A stretch of DNA of 63,126 bases from an uncultured Prevotella sp. (GTDB taxonomy: Bacteria > Bacteroidota > Bacteroidia > Bacteroidales > Bacteroidaceae). This document shows positions 14,114-21,886 of this stretch, in pieces. A program made the translations under genes and the position numbers. The stretch covers positions 1-63,126 of the forward strand of contig ONBG01000015.1 of NCBI GenBank assembly GCA_900316015.1, given 5' to 3'. Position 1 is the first letter of the stretch; each line of letters begins with the position of its first letter. The notes beneath the pieces are model-generated. The model was given only the letters and a program-made list of their open reading frames with translations, searched no databases and was not told where the DNA came from.

Positions 14114-16516
14114 ATGAAGAAACTATTGACGTTACTGATCCTGGCCTTATTTATCGGACTTCCGACAGAAGCCAAGAAGAAAAAGGACCAGAAGACCCCG
14201 CCAAAGAAAGAGGCACCTGTGAAAAGTGGACTGTTCAGTGTACAACACGATGGAGAAAAATGGTTCTTCCAGATTCCTGACTCCCTGTTGGGCAGACCCT
14301 TCCTGGCTACCACCCGTTATATTTCCACCCCTGTTAACGCAGGAGTTTATGGAGGGGAGGAAGTAAACGAGCAGACTTTTTATTGGGAGAAGGCAGACAA
14401 CAAACTATTATTGCGGTCGCTGATCTACGAATCCGTGGCTGACAGTTCCTCAGCTATCTTCCGCGCCGTGAAAGCCAGTACGCAGGATCCAATCGTAGAA
14501 TCGTTTAAGATAGAGGCGACCGTGCGTGACAGCGTTTCCCATGCCAAGCGATATAAGATAGAGATCGGCAAGCTATTCAGCAAGGAAAACCAAGCAGTCG
14601 GTCTAACTCCTGGTGGCAAGAAACGGTTCAACTTACTCTCCATGAATTCCGATCGGTCTTTCATCAAATCGATCAACACTTACCCGATCAACACGGAGAT
14701 CAAGACCGTACGCACATATAGTTGCAAGGATGACTCAAGACTGCCTTCAGCACTTGAGACTGGAGTGGCGACGTTTGAGATGAACACATCCTTTGTTATG
14801 CTGCCCAAGAATCCCATGCGGCGTCGACTGTTCGATCCCCGCGTCGGCTATTTCGCAGGGTCTTACACTCCATTTTCCGACGACCAGCAGGAAGTAAAGA
14901 CCAAATTGTTCATATCCCGCTGGCGATTAGAGCCGAAAGACGAGGATATCGAGAAGATGAAGCGCGGGGAACTCGTCGAGCCCAAGAAGCAGATTGTCTA
15001 TTACATCGACCCTGCAACGCCCAAGCAATGGCGCCCTTATCTGATCCAGGGCGTAAACGACTGGAACAAAGCCTTTGAGAAAGCAGGATTTAAGAATGCC
15101 ATTGTTGCCAAAGAATGGCCCAACGACTCTACGATGAGCATGGAAGATGCAAGGTTTTCTGTCATCCGCTACCTGGCCTCACCCATCAGCAATGCCTATG
15201 GACCTCATGTCAGCGACCCACGTACAGGGGAGATACTGGAAAGCCATGTAGGCTGGTACCATAATGTCATGAAGCTCGTCCACGACTGGTACATGATCCA
15301 AGCTGGCTGCGTTGACCCAGCAGCACGTAAGATGAAATTCGACGATGAACTCATGGGGCAACTCATTCGTTTCGTCAGTTCTCACGAGATAGGCCATACC
15401 TTAGGTCTGCGTCACAACATGGGAGCCAGCAGTGCCACTCCTGTTGACAGCCTGCGCAATAAGGCATGGGTTGAGAAATATGGCCATACGGCTTCTATCA
15501 TGGACTATGCGCGCTTCAATTATGTGGCACAACCGGAGGACAATATCTCACGGGCGGGCATCTTCCCACGCATCAACGACTACGATAAATGGGCTATCGA
15601 ATGGGGTTACAAGCCTATCTTCGACACAAAGGATGAGGAAGCTGACAAGCTCATACTCAACAAATGGATTGTCAAGCAGTTAGCAAAGAGCCCACGTTAT
15701 TGGTTCGGAGGCGAAGGCTATGACAACAACCCCAAAGCACAGACAGAGGACTTAGGCGACAACTCCATGAAGGCAAGCGAGTATGGGCTCAAGAACCTCA
15801 AACGCATTGTCAAGCTCCTGCCTCAATGGACTTACGAGGAAGGAGACATGGGCGATAACCTGAAAGGTGTCTATAGCAACCTGATTGGTCAGTTCATTCG
15901 CTATGAAGGTCATGTTCTCCGTAATATCGGAGGTGTCTATACACACTATAAGAGCGTCGAGGAGCCGGGAGCTATCTACACGCCTGAAACGAAAGCCAAG
16001 CAGCAGGAGGCACTGGCGTACCTGAACCGCAACGTCTTCACGGAACCGACTTGGCTGATCAGCGAGCCTTACATCAACCGTATCTCCCAAAGCCCACTGG
16101 ACATCCTCAAGCCCATTGCCAGCCGTGCTGCCAGCACATTGGTATCTGCCAGCATGTTCAACAACATCAGCAAGTATGCTTATGGTGCTGATCCTTATCA
16201 GCCCACCCAGTATATCAGCGATTTGGTTGCCTTGGTTTTCAAAGAGGCAGCTACAGGATCGAAAGTCAGCGCTTACCGCCGTTACCTGCAAAATGAGATG
16301 GTAAAGAACGCTACCACTGGCTATGCTTCCGCAAGTGGGGATGGACAGGTTTACCTCGCTAGTTTCCTTCGCGCCATAAGATCAAAGATCAGTGCGGCTC
16401 GCAGCACAGACAGTGCCACGCAAGCTCATTATGCAAATATGGTTCAAATGATCAAAGACGCTTTCGAGAGAAAGACTCCAACGAGTTCGCCAATGGGAAG
16501 TATCCTAAGAAGATAA
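14114..16516 (+). CDS. Secreted zinc-dependent metalloprotease (DUF5117/DUF5118 type)
   Basis: The 800-residue protein starts with a signal peptide (MKKLLTLLILALFIGLPTEA) and a short lysine-rich stretch. The N-terminal third resembles the DUF5118/DUF5117 domains found upstream of this peptidase class in Bacteroidota. The catalytic site is a metzincin motif HEIGHTLGLRH, with His424, Glu425, His428 and His434, and a probable Met-turn in SIMDYARFNY about 30 residues later. The final 250 residues are helical-looking, with no motif I can name. It is probably periplasmic or outer-membrane associated; substrates are unknown. It follows murF by 45 nt and ends before a bidirectional terminator. Confidence 0.88.
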   Translation: MKKLLTLLILALFIGLPTEAKKKKDQKTPPKKEAPVKSGLFSVQHDGEKWFFQIPDSLLGRPFLATTRYISTPVNAGVYGGEEVNEQTFYWEKADNKLLLRSLIYESVADSSSAIFRAVKASTQDPIVESFKIEATVRDSVSHAKRYKIEIGKLFSKENQAVGLTPGGKKRFNLLSMNSDRSFIKSINTYPINTEIKTVRTYSCKDDSRLPSALETGVATFEMNTSFVMLPKNPMRRRLFDPRVGYFAGSYTPFSDDQQEVKTKLFISRWRLEPKDEDIEKMKRGELVEPKKQIVYYIDPATPKQWRPYLIQGVNDWNKAFEKAGFKNAIVAKEWPNDSTMSMEDARFSVIRYLASPISNAYGPHVSDPRTGEILESHVGWYHNVMKLVHDWYMIQAGCVDPAARKMKFDDELMGQLIRFVSSHEIGHTLGLRHNMGASSATPVDSLRNKAWVEKYGHTASIMDYARFNYVAQPEDNISRAGIFPRINDYDKWAIEWGYKPIFDTKDEEADKLILNKWIVKQLAKSPRYWFGGEGYDNNPKAQTEDLGDNSMKASEYGLKNLKRIVKLLPQWTYEEGDMGDNLKGVYSNLIGQFIRYEGHVLRNIGGVYTHYKSVEEPGAIYTPETKAKQQEALAYLNRNVFTEPTWLISEPYINRISQSPLDILKPIASRAASTLVSASMFNNISKYAYGADPYQPTQYISDLVALVFKEAATGSKVSAYRRYLQNEMVKNATTGYASASGDGQVYLASFLRAIRSKISAARSTDSATQAHYANMVQMIKDAFERKTPTSSPMGSILRR

Positions 16517-16533
16517 GTAAAACCCATCATAAA

Positions 16534-16562
16534 AAAAGACCGTTCGTTGAACGGTCTTTTTT
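16534..16562. terminator. Bidirectional terminator
   Basis: A 12-bp stem (AAAAGACCGTTC 16534-16545 with GAACGGTCTTTT 16549-16560) is flanked by A and T runs. It serves the metalloprotease gene on the plus strand and tRNA-Phe on the minus strand. Confidence 0.9.
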
Positions 16563-16563
16563 G

Positions 16564-16636
16564 TGGTACCTCTTGGAGTTGAACCAAGGACACATGGATT
16601 TTCAGTCCATTGCTCTACCACCTGAGCTAAGGCACC
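16564..16636 (-). tRNA. tRNA-Phe (GAA)
   Basis: The minus strand folds into a 73-nt cloverleaf: acceptor GGTGCCT with AGGTACC (one G-U), D arm TTAGCTCAGGTGGTAGAGC, anticodon stem ATGGA/TCCAT around the loop CTGAAAA (anticodon GAA), and T arm around GGTTCAACTCC. The 3' CCA is not encoded. The promoter has TATCTTTG at 16653-16660 and TTTG at 16681-16684, 20 bp apart. Confidence 0.96.
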
Positions 16637-16652
16637 ATTGCAAAAGCGAGTG

Positions 16653-16684
16653 CAAAGATATTACTTTTCTACCATCCCTGCAAA
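16653..16684 (-). promoter_or_regulatory. tRNA-Phe promoter
   Basis: A textbook TTTG, 20-bp spacer and TATCTTTG on the minus strand, 16 nt from the tRNA. Confidence 0.75.
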
Positions 16685-16734
16685 TTTTTAGATACTTTTC
16701 TTAGGAAAAATGCACTCGTTTCAAAAATAAGTAC

Positions 16735-16742
16735 TATCTTTG
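16735..16742 (+). promoter_or_regulatory. tRNA-Pro promoter -7 box
   Basis: TATCTTTG lies 12 nt before the tRNA; there is no clear TTTG at the -33 position. Confidence 0.65.
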
Positions 16743-16754
16743 CAGTCGCAAAAT

Positions 16755-16827
16755 CGGGATTTAGCGCAGTTGGTAGCGCACTACGTTCGGGACGTAGGGG
16801 TCGGGCGTTCGAGTCGCCTAATCCCGA
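16755..16827 (+). tRNA. tRNA-Pro (CGG)
   Basis: A 73-nt cloverleaf: acceptor CGGGATT with AATCCCG, D arm GCGC/GCGC, anticodon stem CTACG/CGTAG around the loop TTCGGGA (anticodon CGG, reading CCG), variable GGGTC, and T arm GGGCG/CGCCT with one G-U pair. The C1-G72 pair fits proline tRNAs. The 3' CCA is not encoded. Confidence 0.95.
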
Positions 16828-16830
16828 CAG

Positions 16831-16870
16831 AGAGCGGCAAAAAGGGCATTCCTTTTTGCCGCTCTTTCTT
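16831..16870 (+). terminator. Intrinsic terminator of tRNA-Pro
   Basis: A perfect 15-bp stem (16831-16845 with 16851-16865) with a 5-nt loop is followed by TTCTTT. Confidence 0.9.
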
Positions 16871-16904
16871 TATTTGAAAAGACCCGATAAACTCGCTGTC
16901 GACA

Positions 16905-17014
16905 GGGGCTATCCTTTGGCTTTTCAGGAGATAACCTTTTAGGGCGCAGGAGATGGTCTTTCACGACGCAAAAGATTATCTATCAGGAGCCAAAAGGTTA
17001 CCTTTTGCCTTTTT
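16905..17014. repeat. 22-bp-period intergenic repeat, locus 2 (five units)
   Basis: Units start at 16905, 16927, 16949, 16971 and 16993, each exactly 22 bp, with the same RRAGATGACCTTTTG-like core as locus 1 but more divergence. The junction of the last two units (16991-17007) forms a near-palindrome, CAAAAGGTTACCTTTTG. The remaining 17015-17191 shows nothing I can assign. Confidence 0.75.
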
Positions 17015-17191
17015 ACAGGAAATCCACAGGAATTTCATTGGGAATCAGCAACATAACATGCTGATAATCAAGCAATTCAAACAAAAGAAAGCATATCCAT
17101 TCAAAAGATCTGTAGGAAAGGAATATGGGACAGGTCTTGGTGATCACTTAAGGAGAAGACGGGATAGGATACCATGACTATCCTCCTCTCT

Positions 17192-18172
17192 TCAGAACTC
17201 CACATAAGGTGCTAAGCGCTTGATGATATCCGGGGGGAACGACCGGAGGAGACGCAAGTCGTCCCAACCATGGATAGGACCTCTTAGGCGACGGTAGTCA
17301 ATGACATCCTTTGCCCGGTAAAAGCCCATATAGGGATGTACCCGAAGTTGGCTCAAGGTCATCGTATTGAAGTTGAGTTTCCTGATGTTCTCGTCTGAAA
17401 GAGAGAAGTAATGCTTGGCATCAGGAGGGAATCCCTCGATTTCATCCAACTGATCGATATGGCAATACCCGCCAAGCCGCTCACGATACCAGACAATCCG
17501 CCGTGCATAATAGCTCCCAATGCCGGGCACCCGCATGAGCAAAGTGGTGTCTGCCGTGTTCAAAGCCACCCGTTCCGTTGGTCGTAACTTCGGGGTATAA
17601 TGGAGAGAAGCCGTCCTGTCTGCTCCCGTTGAGGCCATCCCGGCCCCTCCAACATCTGTAGCGGGATAGGAATGATCACCTTCTCTACCGTCCCTGTAGG
17701 TTTCGCGACTGTATCCATACACTTCCGATGCCGGGCGATAATCCTCCCCGATCCGGATATAGGGTTCCAACTGCCGGTATTGCTTCACTGTCAGCCCATA
17801 CAAGCGAGCGAAATCAGTTGGCTTGCGATAGACACCGCCAGCCGCGCGATACCGATAGATAGTCCGGACTTGCCAAGGTTGAAGTCCCAAGCGTAAGAAT
17901 TGCGTGCTGTCTGCTGTGTTCGGGTCAAAAGGAAACAACTCATACCGTCTACCCTCAACCTGATAATAAGGCGGACGAGACCCTGTTTGCCCTCTTCCCC
18001 TCCCGCCTGCGGTCTGCCCATTCCATGGGGTATCTCCATACGGAGCGGACGCCTCGGGAGACGGATCCCGGACAACAAACACGAGTGTCAGCGAAGCGAC
18101 GGCCATCACCAACAACACAATCAAGACCGAACGGTCCGATTTCCTAATATAGAAAAACTCTCTCCAATCCAT
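17192..18172 (-). CDS. Membrane-anchored helix-hairpin-helix protein
   Basis: The 326-residue protein has one N-terminal transmembrane segment (about 16-35) and then ComEA-like helix-hairpin-helix modules. These are around FDPNTADSTQFLRLGLQPWQV (about 80-140), ALNTADTTLLMRVPGIGSYYARRIVWYRERLGGY (about 215-255) and the C-terminal FNTMTLSQLRVHPYMGFYRAKDVIDYRR (about 270-320). Such modules bind DNA without sequence preference, so a role in DNA uptake or in handling DNA outside the cytoplasm is possible but not shown. No competence pilus genes lie nearby. It sits downstream of two symporter genes on the same strand, after 141 nt that contain a long inverted repeat. Confidence 0.85.
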   Translation of the reverse strand: MDWREFFYIRKSDRSVLIVLLVMAVASLTLVFVVRDPSPEASAPYGDTPWNGQTAGGRGRGQTGSRPPYYQVEGRRYELFPFDPNTADSTQFLRLGLQPWQVRTIYRYRAAGGVYRKPTDFARLYGLTVKQYRQLEPYIRIGEDYRPASEVYGYSRETYRDGREGDHSYPATDVGGAGMASTGADRTASLHYTPKLRPTERVALNTADTTLLMRVPGIGSYYARRIVWYRERLGGYCHIDQLDEIEGFPPDAKHYFSLSDENIRKLNFNTMTLSQLRVHPYMGFYRAKDVIDYRRLRGPIHGWDDLRLLRSFPPDIIKRLAPYVEF

Positions 18173-18191
18173 AGGCAGCTAATTTAGTCGA

Positions 18192-18287
18192 TCCCATCTT
18201 GGATCATGAGTTCCACGAAGGGAGACATCAAAGACACAGACAAGAGACATTTCTTGCCTTTATTCGTCTAACGGTCCCAAGATGGGA
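18192..18287. repeat. Inverted repeat upstream of the HhH gene
   Basis: TCCCATCTTGG (18192-18202) and CCAAGATGGGA (18277-18287) form an 11-bp perfect inverted repeat 74 bp apart. Each arm can also fold on itself (GATCC/GGATC; TCCC/GGGA), so alternative structures are possible. It lies between the symporter stop and the HhH start. Confidence 0.5.
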
Positions 18288-18313
18288 ATATTATGTGAGT
18301 TCCCTACAAAAAC

Positions 18314-19675
18314 TTAAATCAGTCCAAATTGGTGCATAAAGATGGCAGCAATGCCGATGGGACAGACGAACCTCACCATGAAGATAAAGACAGGATACAA
18401 GTGACCGCTCACCGTTCCCCAGTTGGTAAACTCCGACTTTACTACTTTCTGGGGCAAGCGCCAGCCCACGAAGATACAAGTCAGGAACCCACCGATGGGC
18501 AAAAGATACTGAGCCGTGAGATAATCGCAGAAGTCGAGGAAGTCTTTCCCTAACACCTCTATATGCACGGCACCTTGTGAGAGGGAGCAGAAGACGCCAA
18601 TGACAATGGCGACGATGGTCACTACCCATGCACCCTTCTTTCTGGTCGTATGCAACTCCTCATAGAAGAAAGCCGTGCCAATTTCGTGCATGGAGATGGT
18701 GGAGGTCAGGGCAGCCAACACTAAGAGGGCATAGAAGAGGATAGAGATGACATATCCCAAGACGGGAACATTCCCAAAGGCTTGCTGGAACACATTGGGC
18801 AATGTGATGAAGATCAGGGATGGACCGCTATCGGGCTGCACGCCCACGGAAAAGGCTGCCGGGAAGATCATCAGTCCAGCAAGGATCGCGATCAAGGTGT
18901 CGATCAGTGCAATCTGCGTAGCAGAGATCCAAAGATTGGTCTGGCGACTGAAATAAGAAGCGTAGGTACAAAGGCATGCCGTGCCTAAAGACAGGGAGAA
19001 GAACGCCTGTCCCATGGCTTCGAGAAAAACCTTATTGTCCACCTTTGAGAAATCAGGCTTGAACAAGAAGGCAATGCCTTTTCCTGCATCTGGCAGCAGG
19101 CAACTGGCTACCACAATGACGATAAGCAGGATAAACAGGGTAGGCATGAGGAGATTGGATGCTTTCTCAATGCCGCCACGGATGCCATGGATCACCACAA
19201 AATGGGTGAGGAGGATGAAGGCAACTGTCCAGATAATGGGTTTGAGAGGATCACTGGAGAATGCCTTGAAGTAATGGAGCACGAACGCCGCATCACCATT
19301 TAGATGACCGAACACAGATGCGAAAAGATATTGCAAGCACCATCCTGCAACCACGGCATAGAAGCCTAAGATGATGGTAGAGGTGATAATGACCAAGATT
19401 CCAATGACTCCCCAGCCCTTGCCTTTGCCAAAGCTCTGGTAGGCACGTGCCGCATTGGAAGCACCATGGCGACCTACGATAAACTCGCTGATCATACCAG
19501 GGATCCCTAACATCAACACACAGACTATATAAATGATGATGAAGGCAGCTCCTCCATCCTGACCCGTCATGTACGGGAACCTCCAGATGTTCCCCAAGCC
19601 GACGGCCGACCCTGCCGTAGCAAGGATAATGCCGATCTTCGTACCAAAGTTTCCTCTATCTTGTGCCATCTTCAT
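18314..19675 (-). CDS. Neurotransmitter:sodium symporter family transporter (copy 2)
   Basis: This 453-residue inner-membrane protein belongs to the SLC6/LeuT-like family, which couples sodium to uptake of amino acids or amines. TM1 shows the sodium- and substrate-binding ATAGSAVGLGNIWRFPY with the unwound GLGN region; TM6 shows the AAFSVGVQPDSGPSLIFITLP stretch. About 11 hydrophobic segments are visible, as in many bacterial members. It aligns end to end with the upstream copy, roughly two thirds identical by eye. It begins 4 nt after that copy's stop codon, so both are co-transcribed. The start could also be the ATG two codons on (19669). The substrate is not predictable from the sequence. 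Confidence 0.93.
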   Translation of the reverse strand: MKMAQDRGNFGTKIGIILATAGSAVGLGNIWRFPYMTGQDGGAAFIIIYIVCVLMLGIPGMISEFIVGRHGASNAARAYQSFGKGKGWGVIGILVIITSTIILGFYAVVAGWCLQYLFASVFGHLNGDAAFVLHYFKAFSSDPLKPIIWTVAFILLTHFVVIHGIRGGIEKASNLLMPTLFILLIVIVVASCLLPDAGKGIAFLFKPDFSKVDNKVFLEAMGQAFFSLSLGTACLCTYASYFSRQTNLWISATQIALIDTLIAILAGLMIFPAAFSVGVQPDSGPSLIFITLPNVFQQAFGNVPVLGYVISILFYALLVLAALTSTISMHEIGTAFFYEELHTTRKKGAWVVTIVAIVIGVFCSLSQGAVHIEVLGKDFLDFCDYLTAQYLLPIGGFLTCIFVGWRLPQKVVKSEFTNWGTVSGHLYPVFIFMVRFVCPIGIAAIFMHQFGLI

Positions 19676-19679
19676 TCCT

Positions 19680-21038
19680 TTAAATCACACCAAACTGATG
19701 CAAGAAAATCGCGAGGATCATCACGGGGCAGACATATTTAACCAGAAAGAACCATACGCCAAAGAATTTACCCTTGAGCGTCCCCCAGTTCGTATACTCA
19801 TCCCGGATAATCTTCTTCGAGACATACCAACCCACAAACAGGCAGGTAAGGAAGCCACCAACTGGCAACATGATCTGTCCTGTCACGAAGTCGAAAGCAT
19901 CAAACAACGACTTGCCGCCCACAGAAAGAAAGTCCATCTTCCCTAAGGACAAGGAACAGAAGATGCCGATGAGAGCGGTGCTGACAGTCACGACGACGGC
20001 TCCCTTCTTCCGGGTGATATGCAGTTCCTCGTAGAAGAACGACGTGCTTACCTCGTGCAAGGACATCAGCGAAGTCAGGGCAGCCAATGACAAGAGAACA
20101 TAAAACAACAAGGAAATCATCCATCCGATGACCGGCATGTGGGCAAAGGCCTGATTAAAGACATTCGGCAACGTGATGAAAATCAGGGAAGGACCACTGT
20201 CTGGGTTCACGCCAACAGAAAAGGCTGCGGGGAAGATCATCAACCCTGCGAGGATCGCCACCATTGTATCGATGAGACTGATCTGAACCGCCGATTTCAT
20301 CAGGTTCGTCTGGCGAGTAAAGTAAGAGGCATAGGTGCAAATGCAGCCCATCGCGATGCTCAAAGAATAAAACGACTGTCCCAAGGCACCCAAGAACACG
20401 CCACTGTCCACCTTCGTAAAATCAGGCTTGAACAAGAAAGAAATACCCTTCCCAGCACCTGGCAACAAGCAACTGGCCACCACAATGACCAAAAGCAGGA
20501 CAAACAAGGTGGGCATCATTAACTTAGAAGCCTTCTCAATACCCCCGCGCACACCATGGATAATCACGAAATGGCAGATAAGCAGGATGACAACCGTCCA
20601 AAAGACCGGACGGACAGGATCCTGGGAGAATGCCGCAAAATAGCTTTTCACAAACTGCGGGTCGCCATGCAGTTCCCCCATGATGGAAGCATAGACATAT
20701 TGCAAGCACCATCCCGACACGACCGCATAATAGCCTGTGATCATAAAACCGGTCAATACGCCTAAGTAACCGACCCATTTCCATGGAGTTCCATGAGCAA
20801 GCTGCGTATAGGCGCGAGCCGTATTCGACGCACCATGGCGACCGATAATAAACTCAGAAACCATACAGGAAATCCCTAAGAAGAGGACGCACCCAATATA
20901 GATCAAGATAAAAGCAGCCCCTCCGTTCTGACCTGCCATATAAGGGAACCTCCAAACGTTACCCAAACCGACGGCACCACCAGCCGTCGCCAATATCATT
21001 CCAATCTTACTTCCAAAACTTGCTCTTTCTTCTGACAT
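19680..21038 (-). CDS. Neurotransmitter:sodium symporter family transporter (copy 1)
   Basis: This is a 452-residue SLC6/LeuT-like sodium symporter of the inner membrane and the first gene of a tandem pair. TM1 reads ATAGGAVGLGNVWRFPY, and later segments include GGIEKASKLMMPTLFVLL and SVGVNPDSGPSLIFITLPN. The two copies differ most in the loops around residues 75-90 and 385-400 and near the C-terminus, so they may take different substrates. A -7 box (TACTTTTG, 21065-21072, minus strand) lies 26 nt upstream. It probably arose by local duplication. Confidence 0.93.
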   Translation of the reverse strand: MSEERASFGSKIGMILATAGGAVGLGNVWRFPYMAGQNGGAAFILIYIGCVLFLGISCMVSEFIIGRHGASNTARAYTQLAHGTPWKWVGYLGVLTGFMITGYYAVVSGWCLQYVYASIMGELHGDPQFVKSYFAAFSQDPVRPVFWTVVILLICHFVIIHGVRGGIEKASKLMMPTLFVLLLVIVVASCLLPGAGKGISFLFKPDFTKVDSGVFLGALGQSFYSLSIAMGCICTYASYFTRQTNLMKSAVQISLIDTMVAILAGLMIFPAAFSVGVNPDSGPSLIFITLPNVFNQAFAHMPVIGWMISLLFYVLLSLAALTSLMSLHEVSTSFFYEELHITRKKGAVVVTVSTALIGIFCSLSLGKMDFLSVGGKSLFDAFDFVTGQIMLPVGGFLTCLFVGWYVSKKIIRDEYTNWGTLKGKFFGVWFFLVKYVCPVMILAIFLHQFGVI

Positions 21039-21064
21039 AGCGAAATCTCTCTCTTAAGACGCTG

Positions 21065-21072
21065 CAAAAGTA
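21065..21072 (-). promoter_or_regulatory. Promoter -7 box of the symporter operon
   Basis: TACTTTTG on the minus strand matches TAnnTTTG, upstream of the first symporter gene. Confidence 0.6.
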
Positions 21073-21165
21073 TAAAAAAATATCTACTTTTGTATAAAGA
21101 TTGAAAGCAAAGATTAAAAAAATATACTATTTAGTAACAAAATAGCCTGCACATTGCTATTCTTT

Positions 21166-21675
21166 TCAGTGCTGATAGTCATCTGGGACGTTTGTTTTCC
21201 AAAGCCGGTAAGGACAAGATAGCAAGTGAGAGTTCCTAAAATAGGCATTTCCCGTCACCTCCGGTCCTAAGAAATCCGGTCCCTGATACGCCTCATTCAC
21301 ATCGCCCAACTCGATCTCGGCGGCGACAAGTCCTTGGTTATCGCCATAGAACTCATCCACCTCACAGACATGTTTCCCGTCTGGGCACTTCACCAAGTAG
21401 CGAGTTTTGTCGATGACTCCACCCTCGCACAATTGCATCAGCTGGCGAGCATCCTCCATGGGGATTTCCTGTTCAAACTCATATCGCGACAATCCCCCGT
21501 CGAGCGAATGGCTTTTAATGGTAATATAGGCTTTTTCGTCGCGGATGCGGATACGCACCGTTGCTCCGCGCGTAGGCATATAGCCTTGCTGGATATGGCT
21601 ACTTGAAAAGGCGGCGCGTTTATATGCGTCGCCTTTCCTTACCAGAAATTTCCGTTCTATCTCCTGTCCACTCAT
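21166..21675 (-). CDS. CYTH domain protein, probable inorganic triphosphatase
   Basis: The 169-residue protein is a single CYTH domain, a triphosphate tunnel enzyme. It begins with the EIERKFLV form of the ExExK motif, then has RIRIRDEKAYITIKS with alternating charged tunnel residues, the RYEFEQEIP strand, KTRYLV, CEVDEFYGDNQGLVAAEIEL and a conserved aromatic end. Bacterial members mostly hydrolyse inorganic triphosphate; adenylate cyclase activity is rarer. The start codon overlaps the stop codon of a 46-residue membrane protein gene (TAATG), and prfB lies just upstream. Confidence 0.9.
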   Translation of the reverse strand: MSGQEIERKFLVRKGDAYKRAAFSSSHIQQGYMPTRGATVRIRIRDEKAYITIKSHSLDGGLSRYEFEQEIPMEDARQLMQLCEGGVIDKTRYLVKCPDGKHVCEVDEFYGDNQGLVAAEIELGDVNEAYQGPDFLGPEVTGNAYFRNSHLLSCPYRLWKTNVPDDYQH

Positions 21676-21815
21676 TACTGCATAGAGAAAGAGACGATCA
21701 TAAAGATAAGAGCCAATATGATCAAAGCGGCAAATATCCAGTTAATGACTTTCTTAGCTTGTTTTTCTTGCTTAGCGTCACGCTGAGCGCGGCGAATCTT
21801 ACTTCTTTCACTCAT
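21675..21815 (-). CDS. 46-residue membrane protein coupled to the CYTH gene
   Basis: The minus strand from the ATG at 21815 encodes 46 residues: a basic N-terminus (MSERSKIRRAQRDAKQEK), one hydrophobic helix (WIFAALIILALIFMIVSF) and a short end. Its TAA overlaps the CYTH gene's ATG (TAATG), which suggests translational coupling and argues that the frame is real. The positive-inside rule predicts a cytoplasmic N-terminus. I do not recognise a named family; its role is unknown. Confidence 0.75.
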   Translation of the reverse strand: MSERSKIRRAQRDAKQEKQAKKVINWIFAALIILALIFMIVSFSMQ

Positions 21816-21886
21816 AGTCGTAATATTTTATTTAGGTTATGTCTCTTGCACGGAAGATGGAGATCCTGCCCGGGACAGGGATCCGG

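Noticed and set aside
17015-17191. Possible terminator of the HhH gene
   Set aside because: GGATA/TATCC near 17160-17185 gives only a short stem with no T run.
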